Part shown: in pieces, positions 1-12,554 of the stretch
Layout of the letters: every line of letters begins with the position of its first letter
Position numbering within the stretch: position 1 is the stretch's first letter
The notes under the pieces: model-generated
Seen by the model: the letters and a program-made list of their open reading frames with translations, nothing else
What the model was told of the DNA's origin: nothing
The model's database searches: none
Assembly (NCBI GenBank): GCA_022818135.1
Contig: JAFMSR010000016.1
Span: forward strand, 7,484,127-7,548,126
Direction: 5' to 3'
Origin: Saxidomus purpurata
Taxonomy: Eukaryota > Mollusca > Bivalvia > Venerida > Veneridae
Length of the DNA: 64,000 nucleotides
Position numbers and translations under genes: made by a program

Positions 1-442
1 CATGAATCACTTCTATGGTCTATGGAAGGAAATGCATTGAAAATCAAGATAGTTTCGGACCAAAGTTGTTTCACCGAAAAACCCCAAATCGCCACGGGTC
101 CCGACCTGTGAGAAAATTCATTTTTCTCGAAAAAATATTTTGTCTCTATTTTAGCACAGGGATTGTACATGAATCACTTCTATGGTCTATGGAAGGAAAT
201 GCATTGAAAATCAAGATAGTTTCGGACCAAAGTTGTTTCACCGAAAAACCCCAAATCGCCACGGGTCCCGACCTGTGAGAAAATTCATTTTTCTCGAAAA
301 AATATTTTGTCTCTATTTTAGCACAGGGATTGTACATGAATCACTTCTATGGTCTATGGAAGGAAATGCATTGAAAATCAAGATAGTTTCGGACCAAAGT
401 TGTTTCACCGAAAAACCCCAAATCGCCACGGGTCCCGACCTG
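1..442. repeat. 167-bp satellite DNA array (array edge)
   Basis: Units begin at 1, 168 and 335, giving an exact 167-bp period. The two full units look identical to each other, and the third stops after about 108 bp at the sequence GACCTG. Beyond that the sequence becomes unique AT-rich DNA, so this is the right-hand border of an array that presumably continues to the left of the window. Unit length near 160-170 bp is typical of bivalve satellites, but I cannot assign a named family. The frames that read through the units are by-products of the repeat, not genes. Confidence 0.95.
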
Positions 443-1789
443 GTTAATTAGATTAATTAGTAGTGTTAAATGTGAATTATAATACATTTACTGAAAACAA
501 TTAATACCTGTTTACACACTCATTTCTTTTTCGTTTGTCACAGTTCTTGTGCATGGTTTCAAAGGGTACCTGTATTATTGGGTCCGTATTGGTTTATTAA
601 TGCAGTATTATTGGTTCCCGTTTTTCATTCCATTCAATTAGTTGCATTCGTCTATATGCTTACTGTCATTGTTTATGTATAAATATACATTTGTATACAC
701 AAACACAGTAGCCAATGAAAGTAAACAATGAAATACCCTTCCATCAAAATGACGTGTAGATCGTTGTTAGTTCAGTTAAGCTAAGTATACCAAGGTACTT
801 TGAAAAAATTAATACATCTCGTGATCCTGGATTTCGTTGGTGGAATATACTGCGAATTAAAGATCCTTGAGTGTTGTTTTATACATATAAATTACATTAT
901 TTGAATTATACAAATCAAAGTGCCAATGAAAGTGCACAATTTTATCTGTAAAAAAACCCCAAGAAATTTCGTACCGACGATCCAGAAGCATTTACAGTAT
1001 ATAGTTAAGTGCATCGTAAATAATGTCACGACCCGAACTACTCAAAAGGCATCATTACTGTACGTTTAGATTCTTATAATAATGTTGAAGTACTTCTTGC
1101 AGGAAGTGAACACGTTTCAGAGTAGTTCTCGTTAAGTGTCGAACATTAATGAGAACGAATTTTTCATACATCGGTATTGAAGCAGAAATATCATGTATAC
1201 TCGAAAATGCAGAGAAAATTCATACATGTTATAATGATGTGGGGACATGAACGACCACGTCCGATAATTAAAATAATGATCATTATTGAGACCTAGTTAC
1301 AGGACCCATTCTTCTCTGTAGGCTGTGAGTTTGACGATGTTTATGAACATTTTAAAAATAATTTTATGCTTGAATATTTCAACACGGAGGGCTGAAAATT
1401 ACAAGGCATTTTGTAATTACACATTATATTGTAACACTTAATGAAATATTTTTTTCTCATTCTACAGGGAGTGGTATTCATACCATTTGTTACAATTAAG
1501 GCCGATGACACAATTATTACCTTACTTGAATGTCTTCCTCCATGGCTTCATGCTCATTAAAAGAAATCGCTAAAAAGGTGTATTCAATAAAAGTCTGTAT
1601 TTAGGAGAAACTGTGCTTCAACAACAAAATAGTGCGATGAGGTATGACGTCAGCTTTGTCACAGAAAAACAACACAAGGTTAAACAAAAAAGCAGATGAC
1701 TTTTGCGACTGTGTTTAGAAAAGATCATTCAACGCCCTCTGAGCAAAACAAATTAAAACCAAGAGAGACCAAGATTCAATTTATACTAA
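443..1789. other. AT-rich DNA without recognisable gene
   Basis: No open frame of useful length, no splice-bounded exon-like block and no clear repeat was seen. It separates the satellite array from the first SINE-like remnant. Confidence 0.5.
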
Positions 1790-1900
1790 TTTATTTATTC
1801 TCGATTGCGAAAGAAGTTCTTGCAACTTAGATTAATCGATCTCGACTTTAATTCATACCAGATGCAATCAATCTAGAAGAGATGTGAAACTACCCGTGTC
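1790..1900 (-). mobile_element. SINE tail remnant (same family as 46770-46942)
   Basis: About 100 bp, including GATTGCGAAAGAAGTTCTTG, aligns by eye with 46780-46860 of the SINE described below in the same orientation. Shared blocks are GATTGCGAAA, AAGTTCTT, CAACTTA, TAATCG, TCTCGA and ATCAATCT. The tRNA-like head that should follow cannot be recognised here, so this is a truncated or decayed copy. The call rests on similarity between two places in the window only. Confidence 0.5.
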
Positions 1901-2367
1901 TGCCTAAGAACACAACAAGCTTGGCACCGGGAGGAAGGGAGGGGGGTATCCAAACCGGAAGGATCCGGAAGAAGGATTAGCAGTTGACAAAATAAACACA
2001 TGCTATCATGTTCTTGTTTTTCTTCTGTCCATTGCTATCTTACACTTAAATAATAAACATACACATTTATCGTCATTAATCCTTTCCATCACATGTTGAT
2101 TCTTCGTGATGACTGGCAACTGGTTGGGTGGGATGGATTCCGAAGTATTTCTATAAAGACTGAAATTTATGTATTTCTCTTTACAACAAACGTACTTCAT
2201 TCACGTCTTGAATATTCAGTAATCACTTAATGGTTGAAACGTAGGAAATGAATTATTCAATTTGTCAAACGTAAGAGACACAAATATTAACGTTATAGCA
2301 CTGTTAAAATCCAGTCAGTCTGCAATAACTTGGTGATGCATTTTAACATTGTTATATTGATAAGTTT

Positions 2368-2472
2368 ACAGGATGTCAGTTGATAGATTAACAGGATTTC
2401 ATATGATAGGTTGACAGGATTTCAGGCGATAGGTTAACAGGATTTCAGGTGATAGGTTAGCAGGATGTCAGT
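2368..2472. repeat. 23-bp minisatellite, about 4.5 copies
   Basis: The unit ACAGGATTTCAGGTGATAGG plus TTA starts at 2368, 2391, 2414, 2437 and 2460, exactly 23 bp apart, with scattered substitutions. Confidence 0.9.
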
Positions 2473-2567
2473 TTAACCAGTGATGGATTCTTTTTCTTGC
2501 ATACCATATTCTTTTAACAATAGCTGAAATAAGATAAAAGTCTATAAAAATTCACCTTTGTACAGCG

Positions 2568-2875
2568 TTCATTCCGTATATGCCAGTTAATCTTTTTAGA
2601 ACATGACATTTTCAGCCTTATTTTCGTAATTCGGACTGTCTTCAGTCAGACAGTACAGACCATATCTAACGTATTATTAAAGCAAGACACTGCAAAACAC
2701 AGTCACGGTAACTACACAGTTCATTCCATATTCCAGTTAATCATTTAAGTACATGACATTTTCAGTCTTATTTTCTGAATTCGAACTGACGGCGTTGTCT
2801 TCAGCCAGACAGTATAGACAATATCCAACGTAAGATTTAAACAAGAAAAGAAACATAGCACAGTCATAGTAACTG
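2568..2875. repeat. Direct duplication of about 150 bp
   Basis: Copy one (2568-2713) and copy two (2719-2875) share the order TTCATTCC, CCAGTTAATC, ACATGACATTTTCAG, TTATTTTC, GTCTTCAG, CAGACAGTA, ATATC, CACAGTCA. Copy two carries a short insertion (GGCGTT) near its middle. The two open frames on the minus strand over copy two are inside the duplication and have no gene-like content. Confidence 0.85.
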
Positions 2876-2997
2876 AAACAAAAAAAAAAAAATAAAAAAA
2901 TAAATATAATGCACTGCACAATAGGACAATATGCAAATAATGCGGACGTAGAAAAAGGATTATTATTACGCAATTATAGGATAAACTGTATTGTAAA

Positions 2998-3125
2998 TTT
3001 GATATTTGCTACTGTATATACGGTTTTTAATGGTCGCAAATATTTTTTAACGGCGACGGCGTTAGCCGGAGCTATTAAAACTGTTTGCGACCATTAAAAC
3101 CGTATATACGGTCGCAAATATCAAA
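2998..3125. repeat. Imperfect palindrome, possible foldback MITE
   Basis: The left arm 2998-3042 and the right arm 3082-3125 are reverse complements with only a few mismatches and one indel. They flank a loop of about 39 bases that is noticeably richer in CG dinucleotides (ACGGCGACGGCG). A related piece, TTTGCGACTATATATACG, lies nearby at 3197-3214. Transcribed, this would form a long hairpin. No flanking target duplication was identified. Confidence 0.85.
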
Positions 3126-4650
3126 ATCACTAAATAGTTATCCGTTTTCTAACGCACAAGGTGTCTAAATGCGATAATTAAAACGCCGTTCGAATTTTGC
3201 GACTATATATACGTTATTTTATAGTCGCAAATTTAAACGACGTTACCAATCAGAAACGACGTTACATCGGTACTGCGTTAGAATAATAATTATAACATCT
3301 TTATTTAACTAAGGGTGCACATACAATGCACAATACACATACCAAATAGTGCGTTAGCAACCCTAATTTCAGTTCTACGAAAACGCCACAAAAGTGATAT
3401 GAAGATAAATTCAAGTAAGTAACACAAAGGCGAACGACCTATTCTAGACACTGATCTGTCACAAAAAGTCAAATCGTATAATTCTTCGAATATGAAGAAG
3501 TTGATAAGGTTGAACCCGACCTTACATATGACTCTCCTATATCCCCTGCTGAGATGAAATATTTCTACATGAAGTTTCATTGGTTAGGCTGTCAGTGCCT
3601 TATCAATATGCTAAGAAGTAATCACTTTCTTGCATACCATCCGAAGATTACAAAGACTTCAAAAGTGAATATGACTATAAAAGGTTAACCTAAACATGTT
3701 TTCTAATGAGTTCTATAAATAAACTTCCAAAGGCCAATGGCGATATCAAATTGTACTCGTATGTGACAAAATCTCGAAAGCTCAACACCGATCAGTTAAT
3801 TTGATGGAATTCTAGGTGTTGGCGTATGTTATCAAATATCGTCTTCCAATGTTACTAGCAATTGTCAACAGTCGGTAACACATCTAAGTGTGTCTCAAAT
3901 CTGATTTGAAAACTGCAAATATAAAAGAGATAGAAAATTGCTCTTGTATGCTGTTGTATATGTAATTTGAAAATGGTTTCCCGACAATGATTACATTTTA
4001 CGATTTTCGAACATTCAAGTGATTTTCAAACGTGAACAGTTTGCTAGTGTTTCAGCAAGACCACCAGTAAAATCAAACAGACACCTATATACCGGAAAAT
4101 ATAAAAGAAAACGTGAAATTAGACCTTAATTTCACACGTTTCTATATTCTTTATATTCATATGTTCATTCTGTGATTGAACGGTCATTAATGTCAACTTG
4201 CTTTCTGGTGGATCTTACAGAAAATTTAATGTTAAGGAAGCTTATGCCAAAAGCCAGTAAACTACACCTCTGAAAACACGGGTTACCGGGTTCCACGCAT
4301 GCACCGCAGTTATATTGTATCCTACGTTGAACTGCTTAGCAATTCTATGAGGTGATGGAATTAAATGTGTATCTTCAATGAATGCACTTAAGAACCATCG
4401 TATAATATGCAATTGATCATGTTTGTTCACACGCATTGTAAATTAAAAGCAATTACGTGTATTGTAAACTGCCTGTTTTTAGACCACCATTCAGACCAGT
4501 AAATTTGGTTTTATTAACGAATTGAGTTTATAAGCGAGACATTTTACTATAAAATTGATCTTTCAATCCCAAAATGTCTGGTCTTAATATCGCGGGCGGT
4601 TTTAATATCGAATGGTCTAAATAGCGGCTTAATCTTTAACAGTGAACCCC
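3126..4650. other. Gene-poor AT-rich stretch
   Basis: Only short open frames occur (for example minus strand 3305-3580 and 4242-4436), with no motif or family resemblance that I recognise. Around 4480-4615 the motif AGACCA/TGGTCT occurs in both orientations, which suggests another small inverted-repeat element without clear borders. Confidence 0.4.
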
Positions 4651-5480
4651 TATAAACGTAATAAAACGTATGCATATTTTGTCTTCTGAAATTCAGGGCG
4701 ATCTTTGCAGCAATTGCCTATAGCGTTGTTAAACGTGTGCATTTTTCTTCCCTCAAAATCGGGACGATAAATACTGCGAATTACTCTGACGTAATGAAAC
4801 GCGCCCTTTTTTAGCGCCCTTAAAACCGGTGGCGAGATTTCAAGTAAAATTCAATTCTGAACGTTTATTTACGCTGATCGGAACAAAACTGCGTTTTCTG
4901 CTGCTTTAGTGTTTCTTGATAGATATTTGACACGTTTAAATACACGACAGTGTCTGTTTTATCTATTGTATGTTTTTACGTAGTACTACGAAACGCGTTT
5001 CATACATGTAGTCTTGCAGTAATCCTTTGCAAGGAAGTTCATTTCGGAGTTTACAGTTTTAGTTATTTTTTACAGTTTACAAAAATTGTTATAAAGTGTT
5101 ATGTCCCACGTTCTATTTCGCTGTGAATATACTGTTAATTACCCATAGAACACCATGCAGAGTAAAAATGCGTTAAGTTTATAAATTCAATACAGACCAA
5201 TAATAACATAATAACTTGGACTTTTGGTCAAAACATCAATTTAATAAGAAAATAATTTTTCACGGGTTTTTATGCTAAAACGGTACCCGGTTTTTAAGGA
5301 CAGAAAATGTATGCACGTTCTTCTACGCTATGGGGAATGGTAAAGGTAAAGATCGACCTGGTTTTGAGAAGACAAAAAATGCATACATCTTATTACGTTG
5401 TATGCGTTTGGTGATAAGATTATTCTGGTTTTGAGGAGAGGAAAAAGACATACGTTTTATTACGTTTCATGTGTGCAAAG
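4650..5480. mobile_element. Foldback-like element with modular inverted arms
   Basis: The left side near 4654-4700 (AACGTAATAAAACGTATGCA ... TTGTCTTCTGAAATTCAGG) is the inverted counterpart of the right side near 5357-5402 (CCTGGTTTTGAGAAGAC ... TTATTACGTTG). Both sides carry diverged direct copies of the same 65-80 bp module (left near 4654 and 4725; right near 5285, 5357 and 5430). The centre is AT-rich with no open frame. The structure is like a foldback transposon with internally repetitive arms. Exact ends and target duplication were not resolved. Confidence 0.6.
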
Positions 5481-8400
5481 GAAATACAATAAATTTTGAG
5501 ATTTTTAAACACTGTTAAATTTCCATCAATGAAAGCCTTCAAGAAAACCGTTATCATATGTCATAGGCTCTTTTTGATATACATACACAAATATTTAACA
5601 AACATTTTCTTCATGCAGACAATAAATACGGACCACAAATATTTATGTAATGGAACCGACATGATTTATTTTAAACAAAGCTCACATACATGCAATATTT
5701 ATCACGGAGAAACTTGTTACGATTCATGTTACCACACAGACCAGATGTCAATAACTGTCTCATTCAGCTAACAAATGCACCTGCTTTAACTATCGAATTT
5801 CTTTGGCAAGGAGCATCACCTAAAACCTAGCATTCCGTTGACAATTGTTCGAAAAGAAGATATAGTGAAAGAACACGATAACGAGACATTATATCACATA
5901 TCTGCTCCCACAGCTACAGCTGAAATTGAAAGAGCTAGAACTGGAATACTTCATATGCGTGTTAATTTTATCAGTTCGCTTTAAATGTTTGGTAAAACAA
6001 AAATGTATAATGAGTCAGATTGTATTAAAAGTTCAATACAAGAACAAAACGCTAGAAACGCGGCTCAATATAGTACCAATCGCATGCAGTATAGAAAGGG
6101 TTTATTTTTTTTTATAAAGAACATTTATTATTGTAACACAGCACAATTTACAGACAAGCTCTATCGCTTTTCAAGGGCTACAATAACAATGCGTATATTT
6201 CATACTACTTCCCTGAATTATGAAAAGAAACAAAGTTATGCAATGGCAGTATAGAAAGTTTGTATCTTTCATTACTTGAGCCCAATCCAAACGGGCTGGA
6301 ATGAGGCACGTGTGCAAGAAGTCTCGACCAAGGGCATACATGAGCCTCATAGGTCCTGACATGGGTACAAACGAAGGTTCTCTTGTAAGCGAGCGCGAAC
6401 ACGTGGTAGTGGCATGTAACGTCTTTGGTCATAAAAGGACATGTCAAAAATGTTTATTGTGAAGAATTGTCAGACACTATCTATGGTGCTCTTGAGTGCA
6501 TTACTCCTGGAATTTAGGAAAATGTCTGCGGATAAAGAGCGACTTTTACGTATAATGGCTTCCGTCAAATAAAAGACAAAATTTTATTTAATCAAATGAC
6601 ACATGTTCTGTAATGGAGAAAATGCTATAATTACACATTCACTTCTAGAAATGTTTTATTCAATTGCTGTTCAAGGCATTTACCACCGCCTCATTCCGTA
6701 TAAGGCTAATAGCTTTGGACATTAGTTGAAACTATTAAGACATTTTCGCGTAGACGGAAGCAGATAATGTTATTGGTGTAATTATTCTTGGCTATTTCTC
6801 TTAGCTGCGCGATATTGAATTCATCCGTTTCTCACAAGCAGTTCAATCCCCGGTTTCTGAAATTATGTAGGTGGAATATTACATTTAAAAATTCACCACT
6901 GTTAATCTTGAGTACAAATGTACATATTTATGAATTGTCCATGGATAATTGTATTACTTCTATGATCTTTTCCAATTCTCATATTTGACGGAAATTACAC
7001 AGAAGTTGTAACCAATACAGATAAAAATGAGACATTTAAAACATTTGTAATTTTTTTTTGCCTTTTGATACTAACGGCAGAATTCCTATTCAATAGGCTG
7101 TTTATGATATATTATTGCTAAGCTGAAATCTCATATTCTCTATATCTTCCAAAATTGTTCAAAATTTGTTATTCCATACCGAATTCTGGATGCATTGTCA
7201 GCCACAAGCAAAAACTTTAAGATTCTTTTCGCCAAAAATTGAAAAATCCAAAATATTGAAGATGTTTGAATGTAACACTGTCTTGTAGATTTCTACCAAA
7301 CCTTCGTTCAAATTATGCTCCGTTGGACAAAGTCGTCTTTATTCTGTTTTGTGCAATTTAGGTATAACTTACAAAACTCTCTTGTTTGTAACTGTTTTTA
7401 AAACCACTATAAAAAATAAAAGAAATGTTCTTTGGTGGGCTACCAAAATAACCGAAAGAATACATTCTTTATTTACAAATATTGTCAGAGCTAACTTCAA
7501 AGCAAACCAAGACAACTGACCTCTTTAACCATTGCTCATACTTTGAAAAAGGATTACAGAAATGTATTTTGGCGGTCTTCTTAAAAGATTGTCTAAACTA
7601 AATTGATTCGTTGAAACACAGTCATTAGGGAGAGGAGTAGCTTTACATGTGTGACTTTATTCAAAACTTTAAACTCCGAATTCTTTTTAACCACTTGTTA
7701 GATTTTGAAATGATTTTACAGAAATGTTCCTTGTTTTACCCTCAAACATATGTCTATTTGTAATCTCTATTCGTCAAGAGCATGGTAGCTAGAACACTGG
7801 GTAGTATTAAATATTGGGCTTATGGAAAACTTAAAAAACATTCTTTCTTGAAACAGTTGGTCATTTTCCAAAGAAACCTAACCTGGATTCAACTGTAGGA
7901 AATTTGAAAAACAAAATCTACAGAAATGTTTTTATTTGACTGATCTTAATGTTGTGAACTTCTACTAGATGTACATCAACATCAACAGATACTGATTCAT
8001 AATCATTTGGACATATGACAATTTACATGATACAGATGTAGAGAAAACTGAAAAAAAAATCAGAAATCAATGACCTGATTGCCTTGAGGGTGCGTTTTTT
8101 TATATTTGTCTCTTAAAAAAGTCTTCCTAATTCATTTGAACATGTCAGTAGATCATGGATGAACCATAACAGGCTATCAGGATCCTCTTATTGACAAAAA
8201 GCCACTGTGTTCTTGACCGTGGATATGCTATACTCTGTCTCAAACGTTTGGCAATGTCTATTTACATCCAGTAAATGAACATCCATATTTGTTATCATGT
8301 TTGGTTTTTTTTTTTTTTTTTTGGGGGGGGGGGTGGGGATATTATTGACTGCTACCTGAACTTCAAAATAATTAAAAAACGACAAGCAATTACATGCACA

Positions 8401-10130
8401 GACAAACCTAAAAAAGATACATAGTGGAATAGACAGCTCCTATACCACAAGATCACTACTATTTATTGTTAACATTTCTTGCAGTGCATGCATTTCTATT
8501 ATAGTCTCGCAATCACATGCGTATGACAAAAGATCAGCAAGCCCAGTGAAAAGCTTTTGTACTCCACTCGTAGTTTCGTTTCGAGAAAAGCACATAAATG
8601 AACTACATTGTCTTTACTTTAGTTACTCGTTAGTAATGTCTGTTAACTCCGTCCCCTGTTGCAGCTGATACTTTCAAGATGTGTTGCTGGCTACTGAAGC
8701 ACTGCGAGCTACAATGTCATCTATTTACTGTTTACCTTACACACTGTGTTCATGTTAATCCTAGATACAAAGTTCTTGTGAACAAGCGGCCATTTCATCA
8801 CTCTTTTCTGTTTCACAGTACACAAGTTAACCAAGTCAATAATAAAATATAAAACTACATGTTCATAATGTCTTTGAATTTGAGCACTGAATTATGGATG
8901 TCTTTGTGCAAGATCTAGCTAAGCTAACGTTACTATCTCTCCGCTTCACATTTAAGTCCCAGGATCTCTTTGAATTTATTGATATTGTAAAATTAATATA
9001 CTGATAAGATAATGATAGAACCATTTTCTATTCACTCTAAAACAGTGTTGGCATTTTCATTTTTTTTGTATTCAAATCGTATCCTCATGAAAACGAGTTG
9101 TCAGAAAGCTTTCTTAATTTTTGCAATATCATTGATAAAAAAAAACAAAACTGCTAAATATTTCGAACATGTACATCGATTAAAAAAGTTAAGTTAGGAA
9201 TGTTTTTGGTACAAATAAATGTCATTTCTGCCGGTAAGACATCTTTCTTGGTAAAACAAGAGCTGCTTGTAATGGTGGTCCTAGGACTTTAAGTATTAAT
9301 TCCTTACCAGACATACCTACTTGTCTTACCTACTTTATATTTTTGTACTCCTCAGCCCGGAAACATGTCCAATTTCTTGATCAATCTACGTCTGCAGCTG
9401 CAGGCAAAGACTAGAGTGTGGAAAGTGTTACAAGTGATCAGATAATTGATCGTTCAGGACTCCTTTCTGATACCCATCCAGAAAACTTCTTTTCAGTAAG
9501 TGCCACGTATTATAATCTATGTCATCCATGTGATTGATCCAACCTTTGTTAAATTAACCATTAAAGGGCCGACAAAAGTGATTAGAGCTTTAAAAATTCG
9601 TTCTGAATATTTTAATCCGGACACAAACGTACAGGAAATGATCGCAACCCGTTTATATGCAACACTTTCCCCCCTTGATCGCCCTCTTACAAAAACGTCT
9701 TAATTATATCATAGAATCTAATATATCGATTTAGACCTAGATAATCTGCATTTATTTACATTTTATAACCTTCAAATAAGAGAATAAATGCCAAAATGTC
9801 AGTTTTTTATGAATAATAACATACTTGACTCAGAAAAAAACATGTCATATTGACAATTAATTGGCTTGTTTCTATGCCTAGCTAAATACAATTGAATTTG
9901 CAGTATTTTTATATCTGAAATAAGTATACGTAAGTGTTTATTAGGATTCTTCCATTTTGATTACAGAAACATGAATTGTTGTAAATTCTACGAAAAACAA
10001 CATTTTGATGCACTGACAGGCGTGTCTTCATAAATGTCTTCAAAATGTACCGGATGACGCACTAGTAAGTATTCACGTTAAAGATAATTCATTACTTTTT
10101 TTTTAGATATTAAGTCATGATAATCCTTTA
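5481..10130. other. Long AT-rich stretch with no supported gene
   Basis: There are several open frames of 60-90 codons, as expected by chance at this base composition. None shows a domain, signal peptide plus exon border, or codon usage different from the background. A T18-G11 homopolymer junction lies at 8305-8338. Between about 7430 and 7950 the phrase ACAGAAATGT recurs four times at 130-220 bp spacing with loosely similar surroundings, suggesting a very old tandem repeat. Confidence 0.45.
8305..8338. repeat. T/G homopolymer junction
   Basis: A run of 18 T is followed directly by 11 G, one T and four G. Length in such tracts is unreliable in assemblies. Confidence 0.95.
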
Positions 10131-10345
10131 GCGTTGTTAATCGTTTATTCTAACACGACCAGCGAATAACCTACATACATGTAGAACAAAATCTATTTGG
10201 GTTATTCTGCAATAAACCGACCTTGAACGACACTGCACGCGCATCGTGTTTCGGCTGTTCAATTTACCCAACGTATATAGGATCTTACATGGCATACTGT
10301 GGATGACTTGAGGCAAAACGGGGGGATCCGATGGATGACACACGT
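10131..10345. mobile_element. MITE-like fragment
   Basis: This stretch carries TTATTCTAACACGAC and, about 40 bp on, GGGTTATTCTGCAATAAACC. The second block is close to the arm sequence GGGTTATTCTACGATAAACC of the element at 10768-10940, and the first resembles the GTCGTGTTAGAAT block just before that element. It is more GC-rich than its surroundings. The borders are approximate. Confidence 0.5.
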
Positions 10346-10767
10346 CCAGTTAACTTGATTAATGTTACGATGCCATTTACACCGACTTAATTTACTGTTT
10401 TGTTGCTATTTTTTGGTTTACACAGTGACGTCATTAATCAATAGAAACTGTGACGTCATTTATCTATACCCGTCACTAATATTTTTCGTAACTTGAACCG
10501 TTATTGCGTACCCTTAAAATTCGAACCATTTCTATAAGTGAAATTCCTGTTACATTTACTCGAAAATTATTAAAGTGTTTTCTTTCTTATGAGACCAGTT
10601 TACGTTGATGAAAAATATGAAACACTGCGCACTATACATTTTTTATGAATGAAAGTCACATTGAAGTGTTCGCGGGAGGAAACTTCAACGGCAAAATCTA
10701 GGTGCGTAGCACGCAAGTTTCTCTCATTTTCTGCAAATGTTGTGTCAAATAAGTCGTGTTAGAATCG

Positions 10768-10940
10768 AAATAATAAGTATCCAAGTTTGGTATATGGTAG
10801 AATAACCCTCGTTTGTCGTTCGTATGCGTATTAATATATCACTCAGGCCTTCGGCTTTTGTGATATATTCTTGCGCATAAAATCTCCAAGCTCGGGTTAT
10901 TCTACGATAAACCAGACATGAATACATATTATTTCTTAAA
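10768..10940. mobile_element. Small foldback element
   Basis: The left arm (10785-10811, GTTTGGTATATGGTAGAATA then ACCCTCG) is the inverse of the right arm (10889-10917, CTCGGGTTATTCTACGATAA then ACCAGAC), and weaker pairing extends outward to about 10768 and 10940. The centre contains a second hairpin, TATATCAC at 10835-10842 facing GTGATATA at 10859-10866. The sequence just outside on the left, GTCGTGTTAGAATCGAAATA, recurs inverted inside the nested inverted repeat near 38610, pointing to related elements. Confidence 0.75.
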
Positions 10941-12205
10941 TAAACAACATCATGCCGCTCAGCCCTCTACGACTTTTATTTTATAAATAGAGTCGCTTTT
11001 GATTGAATATTTATTTCTTACAAACACAATAAAATCCTATTTTAAGCATACAATAAGAGAAAACTGTTACAAAGGAGCGAAATTGGTGTTGACTTAATTG
11101 ACGTCAATCATCCGTCCATCGTCAACAAGTCCGGAGAACATCTCCTTTCAACTAATTTGGTTTATTATGTTGAAAGCTTATTAAAAGTAATACTTGCATG
11201 GTCTTCTACTAGACTCTCCAGTTGCCATGGCAAAGAATGTAAGAAAACATAGGCCAGATTTCAAAACTATGTCACAAAGTCGTTCAAAATTCTTTCAAAC
11301 CATATTCACAGATACTTGTCCCGCTGTTGACACAGTTACACTTGCCCATGGGGAAATTGAAAATTATAATTTCACGCAAATTTTGCTGCATTACAGACTT
11401 ATTTATGCTGCTACACTATTGCTCCCGTAATCAGTACATAACAATTCATACAGAAAGGATTTCGTGCTAGAATTAACGTTCACAGAAAAATCAATCAAAA
11501 TACTACAAGGAACATCTGCACTTAAATGAGAAATGTTCTAGTTGTCTTAAGAAATGGTTTTCACTAAAGATAGGTCATGAAAGTACAAACAGTATGTATA
11601 TGTGTTATTAAAGATGGTTATTGTAATAGGGTTATTAACATAATAATACGATACAGGATGCAGGATTTCCTCGAGTCGTGTATTGGATCATACGAGACGG
11701 AGCACGAGGACGAGAACCAATCCGACTTCTGGATCACATTTCTATGATAATGACCCTTTTATTATATACCTTTTGGTACTTGCCCACACTAAAACTCTTA
11801 ATTTCAAATGACGTTTAAGCATAAAATATAAGATAAACTGTTAATAGCACGAAATATGTGTTGTAATCGACATCATCTGATTAACGTCATTGTATAAACA
11901 AGACGCAACGATACAATTATAAGCGACGTTATTAACGTCTTGGACATGCAAGATTTTTCTATGAACCAACGGGAAACATCCTTACAAAACAATTGCGAAA
12001 TTTAGTAGTGAGGTGATACTGAATCAGATTTTTACATTTACTTGATCCGTAATGACGGATTTGTCAGCGAATATATATGTATCAATGTTAGGTAATGGTA
12101 TATAATAAAACACGCTAAATTTTCTCAAAGTCAATGATTGTTGTTAGAACGTGATTGACAGTCAAATTCTAGTGTCTTTAAATAGTCAAGAGCCCGTACC
12201 GTCAA
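10941..12205. other. AT-rich intergenic DNA
   Basis: No gene is supported. Near 11610-11775 the blocks AATAGGGTTATTA and TAATGACCCTTTTATTA face each other around a GC-richer core (CGAGACGGAGCACGAGGACG), which looks like one more short inverted-repeat element. Confidence 0.4.
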
Positions 12206-12210
12206 ATCAT

Positions 12211-12505
12211 CTGAAGGACTTAAGCACCCTTAACAGTCCAACGGAAGGACTTAAGCACCCTTAACAGTCCAACGGAAGGACTTAAGCATTCTTAACAGTC
12301 CAACGGAAGGACTTAAGCATTCTTAACAGTCCAACTGAAGGACTTCAGCATTCTAAACAGTCCAACTGAAGAACTTAAGCATTCTTTAACACTTAAGCAT
12401 CATAAACAGTCCAACTAAAGGACTTAAGCATCATAAACAGTCCAACTAAAGGACTTAAGCATCCTTAGATACTGAAGCATCATAAACAGTCCAACTGAAG
12501 AACTT
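12211..12505. repeat. 31-bp minisatellite downstream of the receptor gene
   Basis: The unit reads GGACTTAAGCATTCTTAACA followed by GTCCAACGGAA, with a period near 31 bp. The first four or five copies are regular, and later ones have drifted (CATAAACAGTCCAACTAAAG) with shortened spacers. It begins about 25 bp beyond the predicted ATTAAA signal of the second terminal exon, on the 3' side of the receptor gene. Confidence 0.9.
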
Positions 12506-12529
12506 TTACTGTTATACAATACTTTATCA

Positions 12530-12535
12530 TTTAAT
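12530..12535 (-). promoter_or_regulatory. Possible poly(A) signal (ATTAAA)
   Basis: On the minus strand ATTAAA lies about 20 bases after the stop codon of the duplicated terminal exon (12555). This is the common variant of the poly(A) signal, but in DNA this AT-rich a chance match is likely. Confidence 0.25.
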
Positions 12536-12554
12536 TATTTTTTTCAATTAAATG

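Noticed and set aside
15..451. Overlapping frames of 87-89 codons with identical protein sequence
   Set aside because: They are the satellite unit read through twice. Identity comes from the repeat, not from coding constraint.
4242..4436. 64-codon minus-strand frame with balanced composition
   Set aside because: It looked more protein-like than its neighbours, but I could not link it to any family, and no splice borders or second exon support it.
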